Shown one piece after another: positions 10,023 to 18,989 of a DNA stretch of 64,000 bases. A model generated the notes under the pieces. It had not been told where the DNA came from. It saw nothing but the letters and a program-made list of their open reading frames with translations, and did no database searches. Position 1 is the stretch's first letter. Each line of letters starts with the position of its first letter. A program made the translations under genes and the position numbers. Origin of the DNA: Sphingomonas trueperi (GTDB lineage: Bacteria; Pseudomonadota; Alphaproteobacteria; Sphingomonadales; Sphingomonadaceae); assembly GCF_011927635.1 (NCBI RefSeq), contig NZ_JAATJB010000009.1, forward strand, positions 1 through 64,000. Reading direction: 5' to 3'.

Positions 10023-10125
10023 GAAGCGGTGGCCGATCAGGGGCTTCTGTTCTGGCGGAGAACCTGTGGGCGTGGCGCGTCAACGATGAATTGCCACGGT
10101 ACGACCGAGATCCCATCCTGCCGCT

Positions 10126-10161
10126 GCACCGCGCGATGCACCGCGCGATGCACCGCGCGAT
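10126..10161. repeat. Three tandem copies of a 12-bp unit
   Basis: The unit GCACCGCGCGAT occurs three times head to tail without mismatch (10126-10137, 10138-10149, 10150-10161). It lies in the intergenic region 9893-10281 between the TonB receptor start and the end of the orphan gene 10282-11874. It would read as an (RAMH)-type repeat in a small plus-strand frame, but I see no gene support. It is likely a slippage-prone minisatellite. Confidence 0.75.
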
Positions 10162-10281
10162 CCAGCCCGGCCGTCTACTTCCAATAGCGGCGGACGCGAC
10201 CTGCGAAATCGGAACAGCTTCCGCCACCAAGGTACCGATCCCCCGCTACGCGGCTCCGGCGATCCGCGCGCCTGGCAGGGC

Positions 10282-11874
10282 TCACCGCCGTGGTCGGGGC
10301 GGTAAAGGCCGATCGATAGGCGAGGAGGTCGCGTTGAGCCGCGGCGGATAGGTGTGTGCCGGCGGCTGCAACGACGAAGCCGAATGGGAACTGGTCATCG
10401 TCGGAAGCGGGGGCAGGGCCTTGTCCCGTCCGAGAGGCGGCGGCGGCAAGGGCCGTCGTGCACGGCTGGCCTCCGCCAGTGTCGCCGACGGCAGTCGCGG
10501 TTCCGGTGGCTGCGCCAGCAATCCGTTGAAGCTCGCCTCGATGGCCTTCGCTTCGGCACTGATGTCCGTCGATGCGGCGTTCACGATCCCAAGCTCCTTG
10601 GCGAGCGCATGCGCATCCTTGAACAGGCTCATGAACTGCCGCATGAAACCCAGCGAAAATGCGGCGATGCCGCCACCGGATGGCTGGCCGCTCTGTGTCA
10701 GGCGAAGCGCGTCTTCCACCGCTCCGCTGCCGGCCGCGTGGGGAAGCGCCATTGCCGCATTATAGCTCGCCGCGCCTACACCCGCATTGGTCAACAGCGT
10801 GAGCGCGCGGTCCGCCAGGAGCACGGCTTTCTCGCGGGAATCCAGCGCCTTCAAGTCGCTGAACGCGCGTTCGACCGCCGCGATCTGCGCCATCTCGCGC
10901 TGACATTTCTGCCACGCCTCGGTGATGGTGAACGTGCCGCGCAACCCGTGCCTGCGGCCGGTGACGCCGAACTCGAGCAGCGCAGTGACCTTGTTGCGGA
11001 GCGCTACCAGCCGCGCGCCGGACGCCGTCTCTTCGCCATGGGCGTCGATATGGGCGTCGATTTCCTCGATCATGTCGTACAGCTTGCGCGCGAGACGTTC
11101 CGAATGCTCGCCGAGATGACCGACTTTGCCCTTATAGGCATTCAGCTCGGTCTTGATTCGGGCAAAGCCCGGTAGAAAGTCGTGCTGCCCCAGCGCCAGC
11201 ATCTTGCCGATGGTGAGCGCGTGGGCGACCGCGCCCCCCAGCTGCACCGTTCGGCCGAGCGCAGGACTCTTCTGGTACATCTCGCGAAGCTTGCGGATCT
11301 CGAGGAGAACCCGCTCGCGACTCTCCTCGGCGGACCGGTAGGTCTCGGTGAACTTCTTGACGGCGTCGGTGAGGCCGCGAACGGTGCTGATCACCGCCAG
11401 CACGAGCGACGCGCCCCCGGTGGGCGGTGCGGCAGCAACGCCGGCCGCCAGGAAGATCAGCGTCAGGCCGACGCGCGCGACTTCCTTCTTGCTGTCGACC
11501 CGATATGCGTCCCATGCCGCAGATGTTTTGAGGCTTGCGGCGATCACGTCGTTCACGCGCCGTTGCAGGACGGGAAGCTCCGCGAGCATCAGGCGCTCGA
11601 CCGCATTGCGTATGTTACCGCTCTCGACGGTGTGCGGGCCGACCATCGGCCCGATGCGCGTCAGCACGATCCGCCGAACTTCCTCCGCCAGAAGCAACTG
11701 CACCTGGTTGTTGAGTACCGGCCGCTGCAACAGTGCTTCGCGGACCGGGTCTGGCATGTTCGCGGACCATGTAAGCGGGATTGCGTCGAGCGAATCGTGG
11801 ACAGCGCCGCCCCTCGCGGATCGCAGCATGCGGCCCAATGTGCTCTCGAACAGAATGACGGACTTGGTGGGCAT
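10282..11874 (-). CDS. Orphan alpha-helical protein with hydrophobic hairpin and Pro-rich tail
   Basis: I do not recognise this 530-aa protein. The start at 11874 (MPTKSVILFE) has AGGA about 9 bases upstream; earlier in-frame starts lack an SD. Residues 40-130 look helical. Residues 134-165 form a hydrophobic hairpin: a first segment VGLTLIFLAAGVAAA, a PPTGG turn, then ASLVLAVISTV. Residues 170-420 are long amphipathic helices. The last 90 residues are rich in Pro, Ser and Arg (PLPPPPLGRDKALPPLP, ending PLPPRPRR). There is no signal peptide. A long helix, hydrophobic hairpin, long helix order recalls alpha-pore-forming toxins such as the ClyA/Nhe type, but this is resemblance of layout only. 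It stands alone between a TonB receptor and an efflux operon. Confidence 0.8.
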   Translation of the reverse strand: MPTKSVILFESTLGRMLRSARGGAVHDSLDAIPLTWSANMPDPVREALLQRPVLNNQVQLLLAEEVRRIVLTRIGPMVGPHTVESGNIRNAVERLMLAELPVLQRRVNDVIAASLKTSAAWDAYRVDSKKEVARVGLTLIFLAAGVAAAPPTGGASLVLAVISTVRGLTDAVKKFTETYRSAEESRERVLLEIRKLREMYQKSPALGRTVQLGGAVAHALTIGKMLALGQHDFLPGFARIKTELNAYKGKVGHLGEHSERLARKLYDMIEEIDAHIDAHGEETASGARLVALRNKVTALLEFGVTGRRHGLRGTFTITEAWQKCQREMAQIAAVERAFSDLKALDSREKAVLLADRALTLLTNAGVGAASYNAAMALPHAAGSGAVEDALRLTQSGQPSGGGIAAFSLGFMRQFMSLFKDAHALAKELGIVNAASTDISAEAKAIEASFNGLLAQPPEPRLPSATLAEASRARRPLPPPPLGRDKALPPLPTMTSSHSASSLQPPAHTYPPRLNATSSPIDRPLPPRPRR

Positions 11875-12518
11875 GATCGTTCCTCGCCGAGCGAAAGGGA
11901 AGTACTGCGCGAATTGATCCCGCGCTATCAAATGTACGCGTTTCAACTCCGCGAAGCGTAATGCCGCGCTGGGAGGAAATTTGGTTACGGATGACATGGA
12001 GGATGCGTGCAAACGGCTCAGTTATACATTGCCGTAACCCGGTGTCGTGCATTGCATGCTATGCGTTACTTCGGACGGGCGGGGTTTCGGTTTCGCTTCC
12101 TGTGCGTTTCGGGGGCATTCAGCAAAATCCGCCAGCCTTTGCGGCGTGGGTTGGGGGGGGCTCTGCCGTCAGCGCCCGCCACAATCGCCCGGCGTTGAGG
12201 AAGGCCGCCAGGGTGCGCGTCGCCGGTCCGGCGCCCGTCGCGGCCGTGCCGGGACGACACCTCGTCTTCGGCCGAAGCCGGCGCGTCCGCAACGTGGCCC
12301 TCCGATGAAACCTTCTCCCGCCGCGCAGCCTTCGGTCGCGATGCAAACCCGGCGCTTTCCAAAGATTTGAGCGGCAACGCTGGCGTCGCCTTTTCCGGTT
12401 GGGGGGCGCTTCGGAACCACAGGGCAAACCCAGGGATAGCTTGGATCGCATGAGCGTCTCGCGGAGAGTGGCGGGGACGTGCTGACCGACCGTACCGGCG
12501 GCGCCATATGGGAGGGCC
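11875..12518. other. 644-bp intergenic region between divergent genes
   Basis: This interval separates the orphan gene (minus) from the efflux operon (plus). Frames crossing it on either strand have arginine-rich, non-protein-like translations and run into the neighbours out of frame. It presumably carries both promoters. I find no RNA gene, repeat or clear terminator in it. Confidence 0.5.
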
Positions 12519-14165
12519 GTGCACATCATGGCGGAGCGCCGCTACATCTTCGCGCCGGAGGAGCGGCCGCTCTTTCCCGGCGCGCCCTATTCGCCGCGCC
12601 TGTCGAGCGGCGACCGCGTCGTCTATGCGATCTCGGGCGCGGTGCTGGCGCTGGCGAGCGGGCTCGGCAATGCGCTGATCACCACCAATCTCTACGTGAT
12701 GGCCGGGAACATGGGCCTGTACGTGGCGGAGGCCAATCTGCTCCTCGCGGTGTTCGTCGCGTTCAACGCCACGGCCAATCTGCTGCTGGTCCGGGCGCGG
12801 ATGCAGTTCGGCATCCCGGCCTGCCTGCACGCGATCCTCGGCACGCTGATCCTCGGCGAACTGATCGCGCTGTGTTTCCCCTCTACCGGCACGACGGTGC
12901 TCGCGCGGGCGATCAGCGGCGTCGCCTCGGGCGGGCTGACGACGATGGGGCTCTACAGCGTCTTCCAAGTTTTTCCCATCCGGATGCGGCCGATGGCAGT
13001 GGTCGTCGGCTTCAGCCTGCCGCAGCTCGCCATCCCGATCGCGCGGATGGTGCCGCTCGACCGCGTCGCGTCCGATCACTGGGCCGGCGTGCACGGGATC
13101 GAACTCGCGCTCGCGCTCGCCGCCTGGGCGCTGACGACGCTGCGGCCGCTGCCGCCCACCGATCGCAGCAAAGTATTCCAGCCGCTCGACGCCCTCACCA
13201 TCACGCTGGCCATGGCCGGCATGCTGCTCGGCTGCACGGGCCTCGCCTTCGGCCGCTTCTATTGGTGGAGCGACGCGCCCTGGCTCGGCTGGATGTTCGC
13301 GGGCGCGCTGCTGCTGCTCGGGCTCGTCCTGCTGATCGAGGATCGCCGCGCACAGCCGCTGCTCCAGGTCCGCTGGTTTGGCACCGCCGACATCCTGCTG
13401 ATCGCCGGCATTTCGCTCGTCGTGCGGATCGCGCTGACCGAGCAGACCTATGCGGCGGTGGGCCTGCTGGCGCTGGGCGGGCTGACCAACGACCAGATGC
13501 ACGGGCTCTTCGCCGTGGTGCTGCTGGCGATGATCGGCGGCATCGCGCTGGCGGCGTGGCTGGCCCGGCCGGATCGGGCGCTGCCGATGATGCTGTGCTC
13601 GGCCCTGGTCATCGCGCTGGGAGCGTGGCTCGACACCCATTCGACCTCGGATACCCGCGCGACCCAGCTGATGGTGAGCCAGTCTCTGCTCGGCCTCGGC
13701 ACCGTCCTCTTCCTCGGCCCGGCATTGCTGTTCGGCATCGGCCGCGTGCTCGAGCGCGGGCCGACGCACCTGGTGAGCTTCGTCGTGCTGTTCAGCACCA
13801 CCCAGAATCTGGGCGGACTGGCCGGCGCGGCCTTGCTCGGCAGCCTCCAGATGATTCGGGCGCGGGTGCATGCCGAGATCCTGGCGGATGCCATGCCGCA
13901 GGGCGATCCGCTCGCCGCCCAGCGGATCGCGGCCGGGGCGGGGCAGCTCGCGCCGCTCCTTGCCGATCCCGGTGCCGCCGCCACGCAAGCGCGCGCGCGT
14001 CTCGGCACCGCGTTGCAGAACCAGGCGAACATCCTCGCCTTCAACGACACCTTCTGGGTGGTCACGCTGCTCGCGCTCGGGCTGGCGGCGTTCCTCGCCC
14101 TCGTCATCCTCCAACAGGAAATGCGGCGGCTGCGCGCCACGCCGCCCGCCGGAGGCGCCGCATGA
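12519..14165 (+). CDS. MFS drug efflux transporter (EmrB/DHA2-like)
   Basis: An inner-membrane proton-driven exporter of about 548 aa with roughly 14 hydrophobic segments, the size and topology of the DHA2 (EmrB/FarB) family. Recognisable segments are VVYAISGAVLALASGLGNAL near the N-terminus and FWVVTLLALGLAAFLALVIL near the end. A large loop at about 455-500 matches the periplasmic loop usual before the last segment. Both GTG 12519 (GGAGGG 2 bases upstream) and ATG 12528 (11 bases) are possible starts. The stop overlaps the next start (ATGA), so it is coupled with the membrane fusion protein. Substrate unknown. Confidence 0.9.
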   Translation: MHIMAERRYIFAPEERPLFPGAPYSPRLSSGDRVVYAISGAVLALASGLGNALITTNLYVMAGNMGLYVAEANLLLAVFVAFNATANLLLVRARMQFGIPACLHAILGTLILGELIALCFPSTGTTVLARAISGVASGGLTTMGLYSVFQVFPIRMRPMAVVVGFSLPQLAIPIARMVPLDRVASDHWAGVHGIELALALAAWALTTLRPLPPTDRSKVFQPLDALTITLAMAGMLLGCTGLAFGRFYWWSDAPWLGWMFAGALLLLGLVLLIEDRRAQPLLQVRWFGTADILLIAGISLVVRIALTEQTYAAVGLLALGGLTNDQMHGLFAVVLLAMIGGIALAAWLARPDRALPMMLCSALVIALGAWLDTHSTSDTRATQLMVSQSLLGLGTVLFLGPALLFGIGRVLERGPTHLVSFVVLFSTTQNLGGLAGAALLGSLQMIRARVHAEILADAMPQGDPLAAQRIAAGAGQLAPLLADPGAAATQARARLGTALQNQANILAFNDTFWVVTLLALGLAAFLALVILQQEMRRLRATPPAGGAA

Positions 14166-15262
14166 CCCAGCCGACTTCGCCGCCCGCCGCGCCCGCCGCC
14201 GCAGCCGAGACGGTGTGGCATCCGCCACGCCCGCGGCCGATCGTCACCGCGCTGTGTGCCCTCGCGCTGCTCGTCGCGATCGCTGCGATCCTGCAGATCT
14301 GGGGCATCGGGCCGCTGTCGGGCAGCGCGCAGAAGACCGACAATGCGCTGGTCCGCGGCCGCACCACGGTGATCGCGCCGCAGGTGAGCGGCTATGTCGC
14401 GCAGGTGCTGGTCCGCGACTATCAGCCCGTGAAGGCGGGGCAGGTGCTCGTCCTGATCGACGACGCGATCTACCGCGCGCGGGTGGCGCAGGCGCAGGCC
14501 AATCTCGACGCGCAGTTCGCCGCGCTCGCGAACAGCCGGCAGGCGCGATCGGCGCGTGCGGCGGACATCGCCGGGCAGGATGCCGCTGCAGCCGAGGCGG
14601 TGGCGCAGCTGGTCCGCGCCAAGGCGGACATGGCGCGCGCGCGCGATCTCGCGGTCGACGGCTCGATCTCGCTGCGCGAGCGCGACCAGGCGGCGGCGGC
14701 GCTTGCCCAGGCGGAAGCGGCGGTGCGCCGGGCGACCGCGGGCGGCCGGGTGGCGCTGGAGGATCTGCGCACCGTGGAGGTCGGGCGCGACGGCCTCGCC
14801 GCGCAGGTCGAAGCGGCGCGCGCCCAGCTCCGCCTCGCCGAGATAGACCTGCTCCACACCGTGATCCGCGCGCCCGAGGACGGGCAGCTCGGCGAGATCC
14901 ATGTCCGCCGCGGCCAATATGTCACCAACGGCACCGCGCTGATGGAGCTGGTGCCCCCCGATCGCTGGATCATCGCGCTGTACAAGGAGGCGCAGACCAG
15001 CCGCATGCGCCCCGGTCAGCCGGTGCGCTTCCGGGTGGACGCGCTCGGGGGCGCGCATCTCACCGGGCATGTCGCCCGGATCGCCCCGGCCACCGGCTGG
15101 GAGTTCGCCGTGCTCAAGCCCGACAATGCGACCGGCAATTTCGTCAAGGTGCCGCAGCGGATCGGCATTCTGATCACGATCGATCCCGGCCAGGCGCTGG
15201 CGGCGCGGCTGCGGCCCGGCCTGTCGGTGGAAACGCGCGTCGAAACGGGAAGCGGCCGATGA
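14162..15262 (+). CDS. HlyD/EmrA-family membrane fusion protein
   Basis: The periplasmic adaptor of a tripartite pump, 366 aa. One N-terminal membrane anchor (about 29-50) is followed by the lipoyl half VIAPQVSGYVAQVLVRDYQP and a long coiled-coil hairpin rich in Ala, Gln and Arg (about 100-220). The second lipoyl half is VIRAPEDGQLGEIHVRRGQY. A beta-barrel region follows, with GQPVRFRVDALGG. Start ATG 14162 overlaps the MFS stop, and its own stop overlaps the outer-membrane component, so the three genes form one coupled operon. Confidence 0.94.
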   Translation: MTQPTSPPAAPAAAAETVWHPPRPRPIVTALCALALLVAIAAILQIWGIGPLSGSAQKTDNALVRGRTTVIAPQVSGYVAQVLVRDYQPVKAGQVLVLIDDAIYRARVAQAQANLDAQFAALANSRQARSARAADIAGQDAAAAEAVAQLVRAKADMARARDLAVDGSISLRERDQAAAALAQAEAAVRRATAGGRVALEDLRTVEVGRDGLAAQVEAARAQLRLAEIDLLHTVIRAPEDGQLGEIHVRRGQYVTNGTALMELVPPDRWIIALYKEAQTSRMRPGQPVRFRVDALGGAHLTGHVARIAPATGWEFAVLKPDNATGNFVKVPQRIGILITIDPGQALAARLRPGLSVETRVETGSGR

Positions 15263-16722
15263 AGCGCGCGGACGGCCTGGCAGCGCTGCTGTTGCTCCAC
15301 GCCTGCGCGGGCCCGCAGCACCCGGCGCCCAGCGATGCGGCCGTCACGATCCCTGCGGGCTGGCGCGGCGGAGGCGGCGCGGGACCGGTTGCTGCGGATT
15401 GGTGGCGCGGCTTTCACGATCCCGCCCTCGACGCGCTGGTGGCGCGGGCGCTGGCCGGAAACCTGGACCTGCGGATCGCGGTCACGCGGATCGAGCGGGC
15501 CCGCGCGCAACTGCGCGGCACCGCCGCCGTCGCCCAGCCGAGCGCTGCGCTCGGCGCGACGGGGGGCACTTCGCGCAGCCTCAATCCGTTCGGGATCGGG
15601 GTCGATCAGCAGCGCGGGCAGGGCGAACTCGACCTGGCCTATGAGGTGGATCTGTTCGGCAGGCTCCGCCAGTCGACCCAGGCGGCGCGCGACGCGTGGC
15701 TCGCCAGCCAGGATGCCCGCGATGCGCTGCGCATCGTGCTGATCGCGACGGTGGTGGAAGCCTATCTCAACCTGCGTGCCGCCGATGCCCGGCTGGCGAT
15801 CGTGCGGCAGACCGTCGAGGAGCGGCGCCAGGAGCGCGACCTGATCGGCCGTCGCTTCCATGCGGGCTATGCCTCCAGGCTGGAGGATCAGCAGGCGGAA
15901 GCGGCGCTGGAGGCGGCGGCGCGGCTGGTGCCCTCGACCTTGCTCGCGCGCACGGTGCAGGAAGATGCGCTGGCGCAACTGCTGGGCATCCCGCCGACCG
16001 ACATCGTGTCTGCCGGCGAGGCGGTGGCGGGCGTCCCCGACGTACCGGCGGCGCTGCCTTCCGAGGTGGTCCGGCAGCGCCCGGACATCGCCGCGGCGGA
16101 GCGCCGGCTGGCGGCGGCGGACCATCGCCTCGCCGCGGCCCGCGCCGCGTTCCTGCCCCGGCTGCAGCTGGCGGGGAGCGCCGGCGGCGTGGCATCGACG
16201 GTGCTCGCCGATCCGGTGTCGCTGTTCGCGCTGGGCGGATCGGTGCTCGCCCCGCTTTTCCAGGGCGGTGCCTTGCGTGCGGGCCGCGACGCGGCGGCGG
16301 CGCGACGCGACGCGGCGGCCTATGCCTACAAGGCAGCGGTGCTCCAGGCGTTCCGCGAGGTGGAGGACGCGATGGCCTCGGTCCGCTACGTCACGGAGGA
16401 GACGGCGGCCGCGCAGCAGCAGGTGGCGGCGCTGGAGCAGGCCTATCGCGCCGCGCGTCGCCGCTATCAGGCGGGCTATGCCTCGTATCTCGAGCAGCTC
16501 GATGCCGAGCGTGCGCTGCTGGCGGGGCGGCTGGACGCATCGGATCTCCGGTTCCGGCGGCTGGCGGCGATCGCCGGGCTCAACCGAAGTATCGGCGGCG
16601 GATGGACGGAGGCGGGCGCGGGCGGGGAAGGGGGTACTTCCCGTCCGGCGGAGAAGGCGATAGGAGGCGTGTCGACGCCAGCCGCCCAGGCGATCGATCT
16701 GGCGACCCCACCGAATTCTTGA
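15259..16722 (+). CDS. Outer-membrane efflux lipoprotein (NodT/OprM-type TolC family)
   Basis: The outer-membrane channel of the tripartite pump, 487 aa. The signal peptide ends in a lipobox LHAC (Cys about 16), so it is probably lipid-anchored. The body has the duplicated TolC arrangement: DWWRGFHDPALDALVARAL at the start, YEVDLFGRLRQSTQAARDAW, then PDIAAAERRLAAADHRLAAA and QAFREVEDAMASVRY in the second half. The C-terminal 35 residues are a Gly/Thr-rich extension. ATG 15259 overlaps the fusion-protein stop by 4 bases. gltX starts 12 bases downstream and may be co-transcribed. Confidence 0.94.
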   Translation: MKRADGLAALLLLHACAGPQHPAPSDAAVTIPAGWRGGGGAGPVAADWWRGFHDPALDALVARALAGNLDLRIAVTRIERARAQLRGTAAVAQPSAALGATGGTSRSLNPFGIGVDQQRGQGELDLAYEVDLFGRLRQSTQAARDAWLASQDARDALRIVLIATVVEAYLNLRAADARLAIVRQTVEERRQERDLIGRRFHAGYASRLEDQQAEAALEAAARLVPSTLLARTVQEDALAQLLGIPPTDIVSAGEAVAGVPDVPAALPSEVVRQRPDIAAAERRLAAADHRLAAARAAFLPRLQLAGSAGGVASTVLADPVSLFALGGSVLAPLFQGGALRAGRDAAAARRDAAAYAYKAAVLQAFREVEDAMASVRYVTEETAAAQQQVAALEQAYRAARRRYQAGYASYLEQLDAERALLAGRLDASDLRFRRLAAIAGLNRSIGGGWTEAGAGGEGGTSRPAEKAIGGVSTPAAQAIDLATPPNS

Positions 16723-16734
16723 AAGTCTCCGCGC

Positions 16735-18444
16735 GTGTCATCGACCACCGATCCAACTTCCGAAACTGCGCTTCCCCTCGCGGTGCTGACCCCGTCGGCC
16801 ACGCTGTCGATGGATGAGATCCACCAGCGCTATCCGGCGCGGTCGCTGCCCGAGGGCGCGCGCGTTACGCGATTCGGCCCGAGCCCGACCGGTTTCATTC
16901 ATATCGGCGGCCTCTATGTGTCGCTGATCTCGGAGCGCACCGCGCACCAGTCGGGCGGGCTGTTTTACCTGCGCATCGAGGATACCGATCGCAAGCGCGA
17001 GGTGCCCGGCGCGGTCGAGCTGATCCTCGGTGCATTGAACGACTTCGGCATCGCGTTCGACGAGGGCCCCTCGCTGGCCGGCACCGAGACCGGCGCCTAT
17101 GGCCCGTACCGCCAGAGCGAGCGCCAGGAACTCTACCAGAGCGTGGTGCGCGAGCTGCTCGTGCGCGGCCATGCCTATGCCTGCTTCGCCACGCCCGAGG
17201 AACTGGAGGCGATGCGCACCGAGCAGAATCTGCGCAAGATCCCGCCCGGCTATTATGGCAGCTGGGCGATCTGGCGGAACCGCAGCCTCGCGGACGTGCA
17301 GGCGGCGCTGGCCGAGGGCCGCAGCTTCGTCATTCGGCTCAAGGCCCCGGCGGCCGAGGGCAACGGCCGCGTCGAGCTGCCCGACCTGATCCGCGGCAAG
17401 CTCAACGTGCCGGCGAACAACCAGGACATCGTGCTGCTCAAGGCGGACGGGCTACCGACCTATCACCTCGCGCATGTGGTCGATGACCACCTGATGGGCA
17501 CCACCGACGTCATCCGCGGCGACGAGTGGCTGTCGTCTTACCCGGTCCATGCCCAGCTGTTCGATCTGCTCGGCTGGCAGCGGCCGCGCTATGCGCATAT
17601 CGCGCCGATCGAGAAGAATGTCGGGTCGTCGCGTCGCAAGCTCAGCAAGCGGCATGATCCGGAAGCTGCGGTCGAATGGTATTCGGTCGAAGGCTATCCG
17701 CGCCAGGCGGTAATCGAATATCTGCTCAACCTCGCCGACGGCAAGTTCGAGGACTGGCGCAAGGCCAACCCGACCGCGGATTCGGAGAGCTTCCCGCTGC
17801 AGGTGGAGCGCTTGAACCGCAGCGGCGCGCTGTTCGATCTGGTCAAGCTGTCGAGCATCAGCCGCGAGGTGATCGGTGCGATGACCGCGGCGCAGGTCTA
17901 TGACGCGGCGCTGGCCTGGGCGCAGGTCCACGACCAGCCCTTCGCGGAGCGGCTCGCCGCGCATGCCGACTATGTCCGGGCGATCCTGAGCATTGAGCGC
18001 GGCGCGGCGCGGGCGCGCAAGGACATCGTCAAATGGTCCGACGTGCCGAGCGACACGGCCTATTTCTTCGATGATCTCTTCGTGCCGCGCGATGAGGCCA
18101 ACCAGGCGCTTTGGGATGCGCTCGCGCCCGGCTTGGCGGCGATCCTGCGCGAAGTGGCGGAGGGCTTTGACCCGACGATCGATCGCGATGCGTGGCTGGA
18201 ATGGGTCCGCGGCATCGGCGAGAAGCATGGCTATGCTGCCAACGGCAAGGCGTACAAGGCCGAGCCGGAGCGCTATCAGGGCCAGTTCAGCGCCATCGCG
18301 GGCGTGCTGCGCCTGGCGCTGGCCGGCAAGCCCAACACGCCCGATCTGTTCGAGGTGATGACGGTGATGGGGCCGGAGCGCGTGCGGGCACGCCTCTCCG
18401 CCGCTGCGGCATGGATCGAGGCCAGGGCGAGCGACCGGGGCTGA
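16735..18444 (+). CDS. gltX: Glutamyl-tRNA synthetase, long divergent form
   Basis: A class I synthetase that charges tRNA with glutamate, 569 aa against about 470 for the usual proteobacterial GltX. The ATP-binding HIGH motif is present as HIGG at residues 56-59 within RFGPSPTGFIHIGG, and KMSKS appears as KLSKR at 302-306. The N-terminal lead YPARSLPEGARVTRF and the stretch YLRIEDTDRKREV resemble, from memory, the longer GluRS of clostridia more than the normal alphaproteobacterial enzyme. The predicted GTG start has no strong SD; it lies 12 bases after the efflux operon. It is probably a second gltX. It could be a resistance-type duplicate, but that is inference. Confidence 0.9.
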   Translation: MSSTTDPTSETALPLAVLTPSATLSMDEIHQRYPARSLPEGARVTRFGPSPTGFIHIGGLYVSLISERTAHQSGGLFYLRIEDTDRKREVPGAVELILGALNDFGIAFDEGPSLAGTETGAYGPYRQSERQELYQSVVRELLVRGHAYACFATPEELEAMRTEQNLRKIPPGYYGSWAIWRNRSLADVQAALAEGRSFVIRLKAPAAEGNGRVELPDLIRGKLNVPANNQDIVLLKADGLPTYHLAHVVDDHLMGTTDVIRGDEWLSSYPVHAQLFDLLGWQRPRYAHIAPIEKNVGSSRRKLSKRHDPEAAVEWYSVEGYPRQAVIEYLLNLADGKFEDWRKANPTADSESFPLQVERLNRSGALFDLVKLSSISREVIGAMTAAQVYDAALAWAQVHDQPFAERLAAHADYVRAILSIERGAARARKDIVKWSDVPSDTAYFFDDLFVPRDEANQALWDALAPGLAAILREVAEGFDPTIDRDAWLEWVRGIGEKHGYAANGKAYKAEPERYQGQFSAIAGVLRLALAGKPNTPDLFEVMTVMGPERVRARLSAAAAWIEARASDRG

Positions 18445-18521
18445 CGCCCGTTCCCGCACGGACCACCAGGCCCATCTGGAAGCGTTCGACAAATCGTTCG
18501 CTACCGGATAGCTCGAGCCTC

Positions 18522-18926
18522 GTGTCCGTCCTGCGCCGCCTCCTGCTTGAGCATCGCCTGCTGTGCGGCTGCCTGATCGCGGCCGCGCTGCTGATGAAGG
18601 CGGTGCTGCCGGCCGGGTTCATGCCGATGCAGTCGGGCGGCACGATCGTGCTCGGTTTCTGCTCGGGATACGGGCCGAAGACGATGGCGGTGGCGATCCC
18701 GATGCGGGAAGATCGCTCGAGCCCCGACGAGCACCAGCCCAAGACCGAGATGCCGTGCGCCTTTGCCGGGCTCGCGATGCCGGGCCTCGCCGCGGTCGAC
18801 CCGGCGCTGCTCGCGCTGGCGATCGCCTTCGTCCTCGAACGCGCGATCCGCACCGCGAGGGTCCTCCCTGCGATCGTCCGCGTCTATCTGCGTCCACCGC
18901 TGCGCGGGCCACCGCGCGCCGCCTGA
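18522..18926 (+). CDS. DUF2946-like small membrane protein
   Basis: A 134-aa protein starting at GTG 18522. The N-terminus has a hydrophobic segment LLCGCLIAAALLMKAVLPAG, followed by FMPMQSGGTIVLGFCSGYG, a central hydrophilic loop (DEHQPKTEMPCAFAG) and a second hydrophobic stretch DPALLALAIAFVLERAI. This layout, with the conserved cysteines, resembles DUF2946 proteins, which are commonly encoded beside TonB-dependent metal receptors. Here such a receptor starts 63 bases downstream and a PepSY protein follows it. Function unknown; a role in metal handling is inferred from context. Confidence 0.7.
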   Translation: MSVLRRLLLEHRLLCGCLIAAALLMKAVLPAGFMPMQSGGTIVLGFCSGYGPKTMAVAIPMREDRSSPDEHQPKTEMPCAFAGLAMPGLAAVDPALLALAIAFVLERAIRTARVLPAIVRVYLRPPLRGPPRAA

Positions 18927-18989
18927 TCCCCCGTTGCCCTTTGATGCGTTCGCGCTGTCGCGCGGGCGCACCCGGATCAGGAAGATTTC

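Noticed and set aside
10126..10161. Possible CRISPR-like repeats
   Set aside because: Copies are 12 bp, contiguous and without spacers.
10091..10351. 86-aa plus-strand frame containing the 12-bp repeats
   Set aside because: No SD, repeat-derived Met/His/Arg content, and no similarity to a protein family.
12479..14161. Plus-strand frame continuing upstream of the membrane fusion protein, in a different frame from the MFS gene
   Set aside because: The upstream part is an out-of-frame shadow of the transporter; the real start of the fusion protein is the ATG at 14162.
12066..14228. 720-aa minus-strand frame opposite the MFS transporter
   Set aside because: The translation is Arg/Gln/His-rich without any domain, and it is the antisense shadow of a clear membrane transporter in GC-rich DNA.
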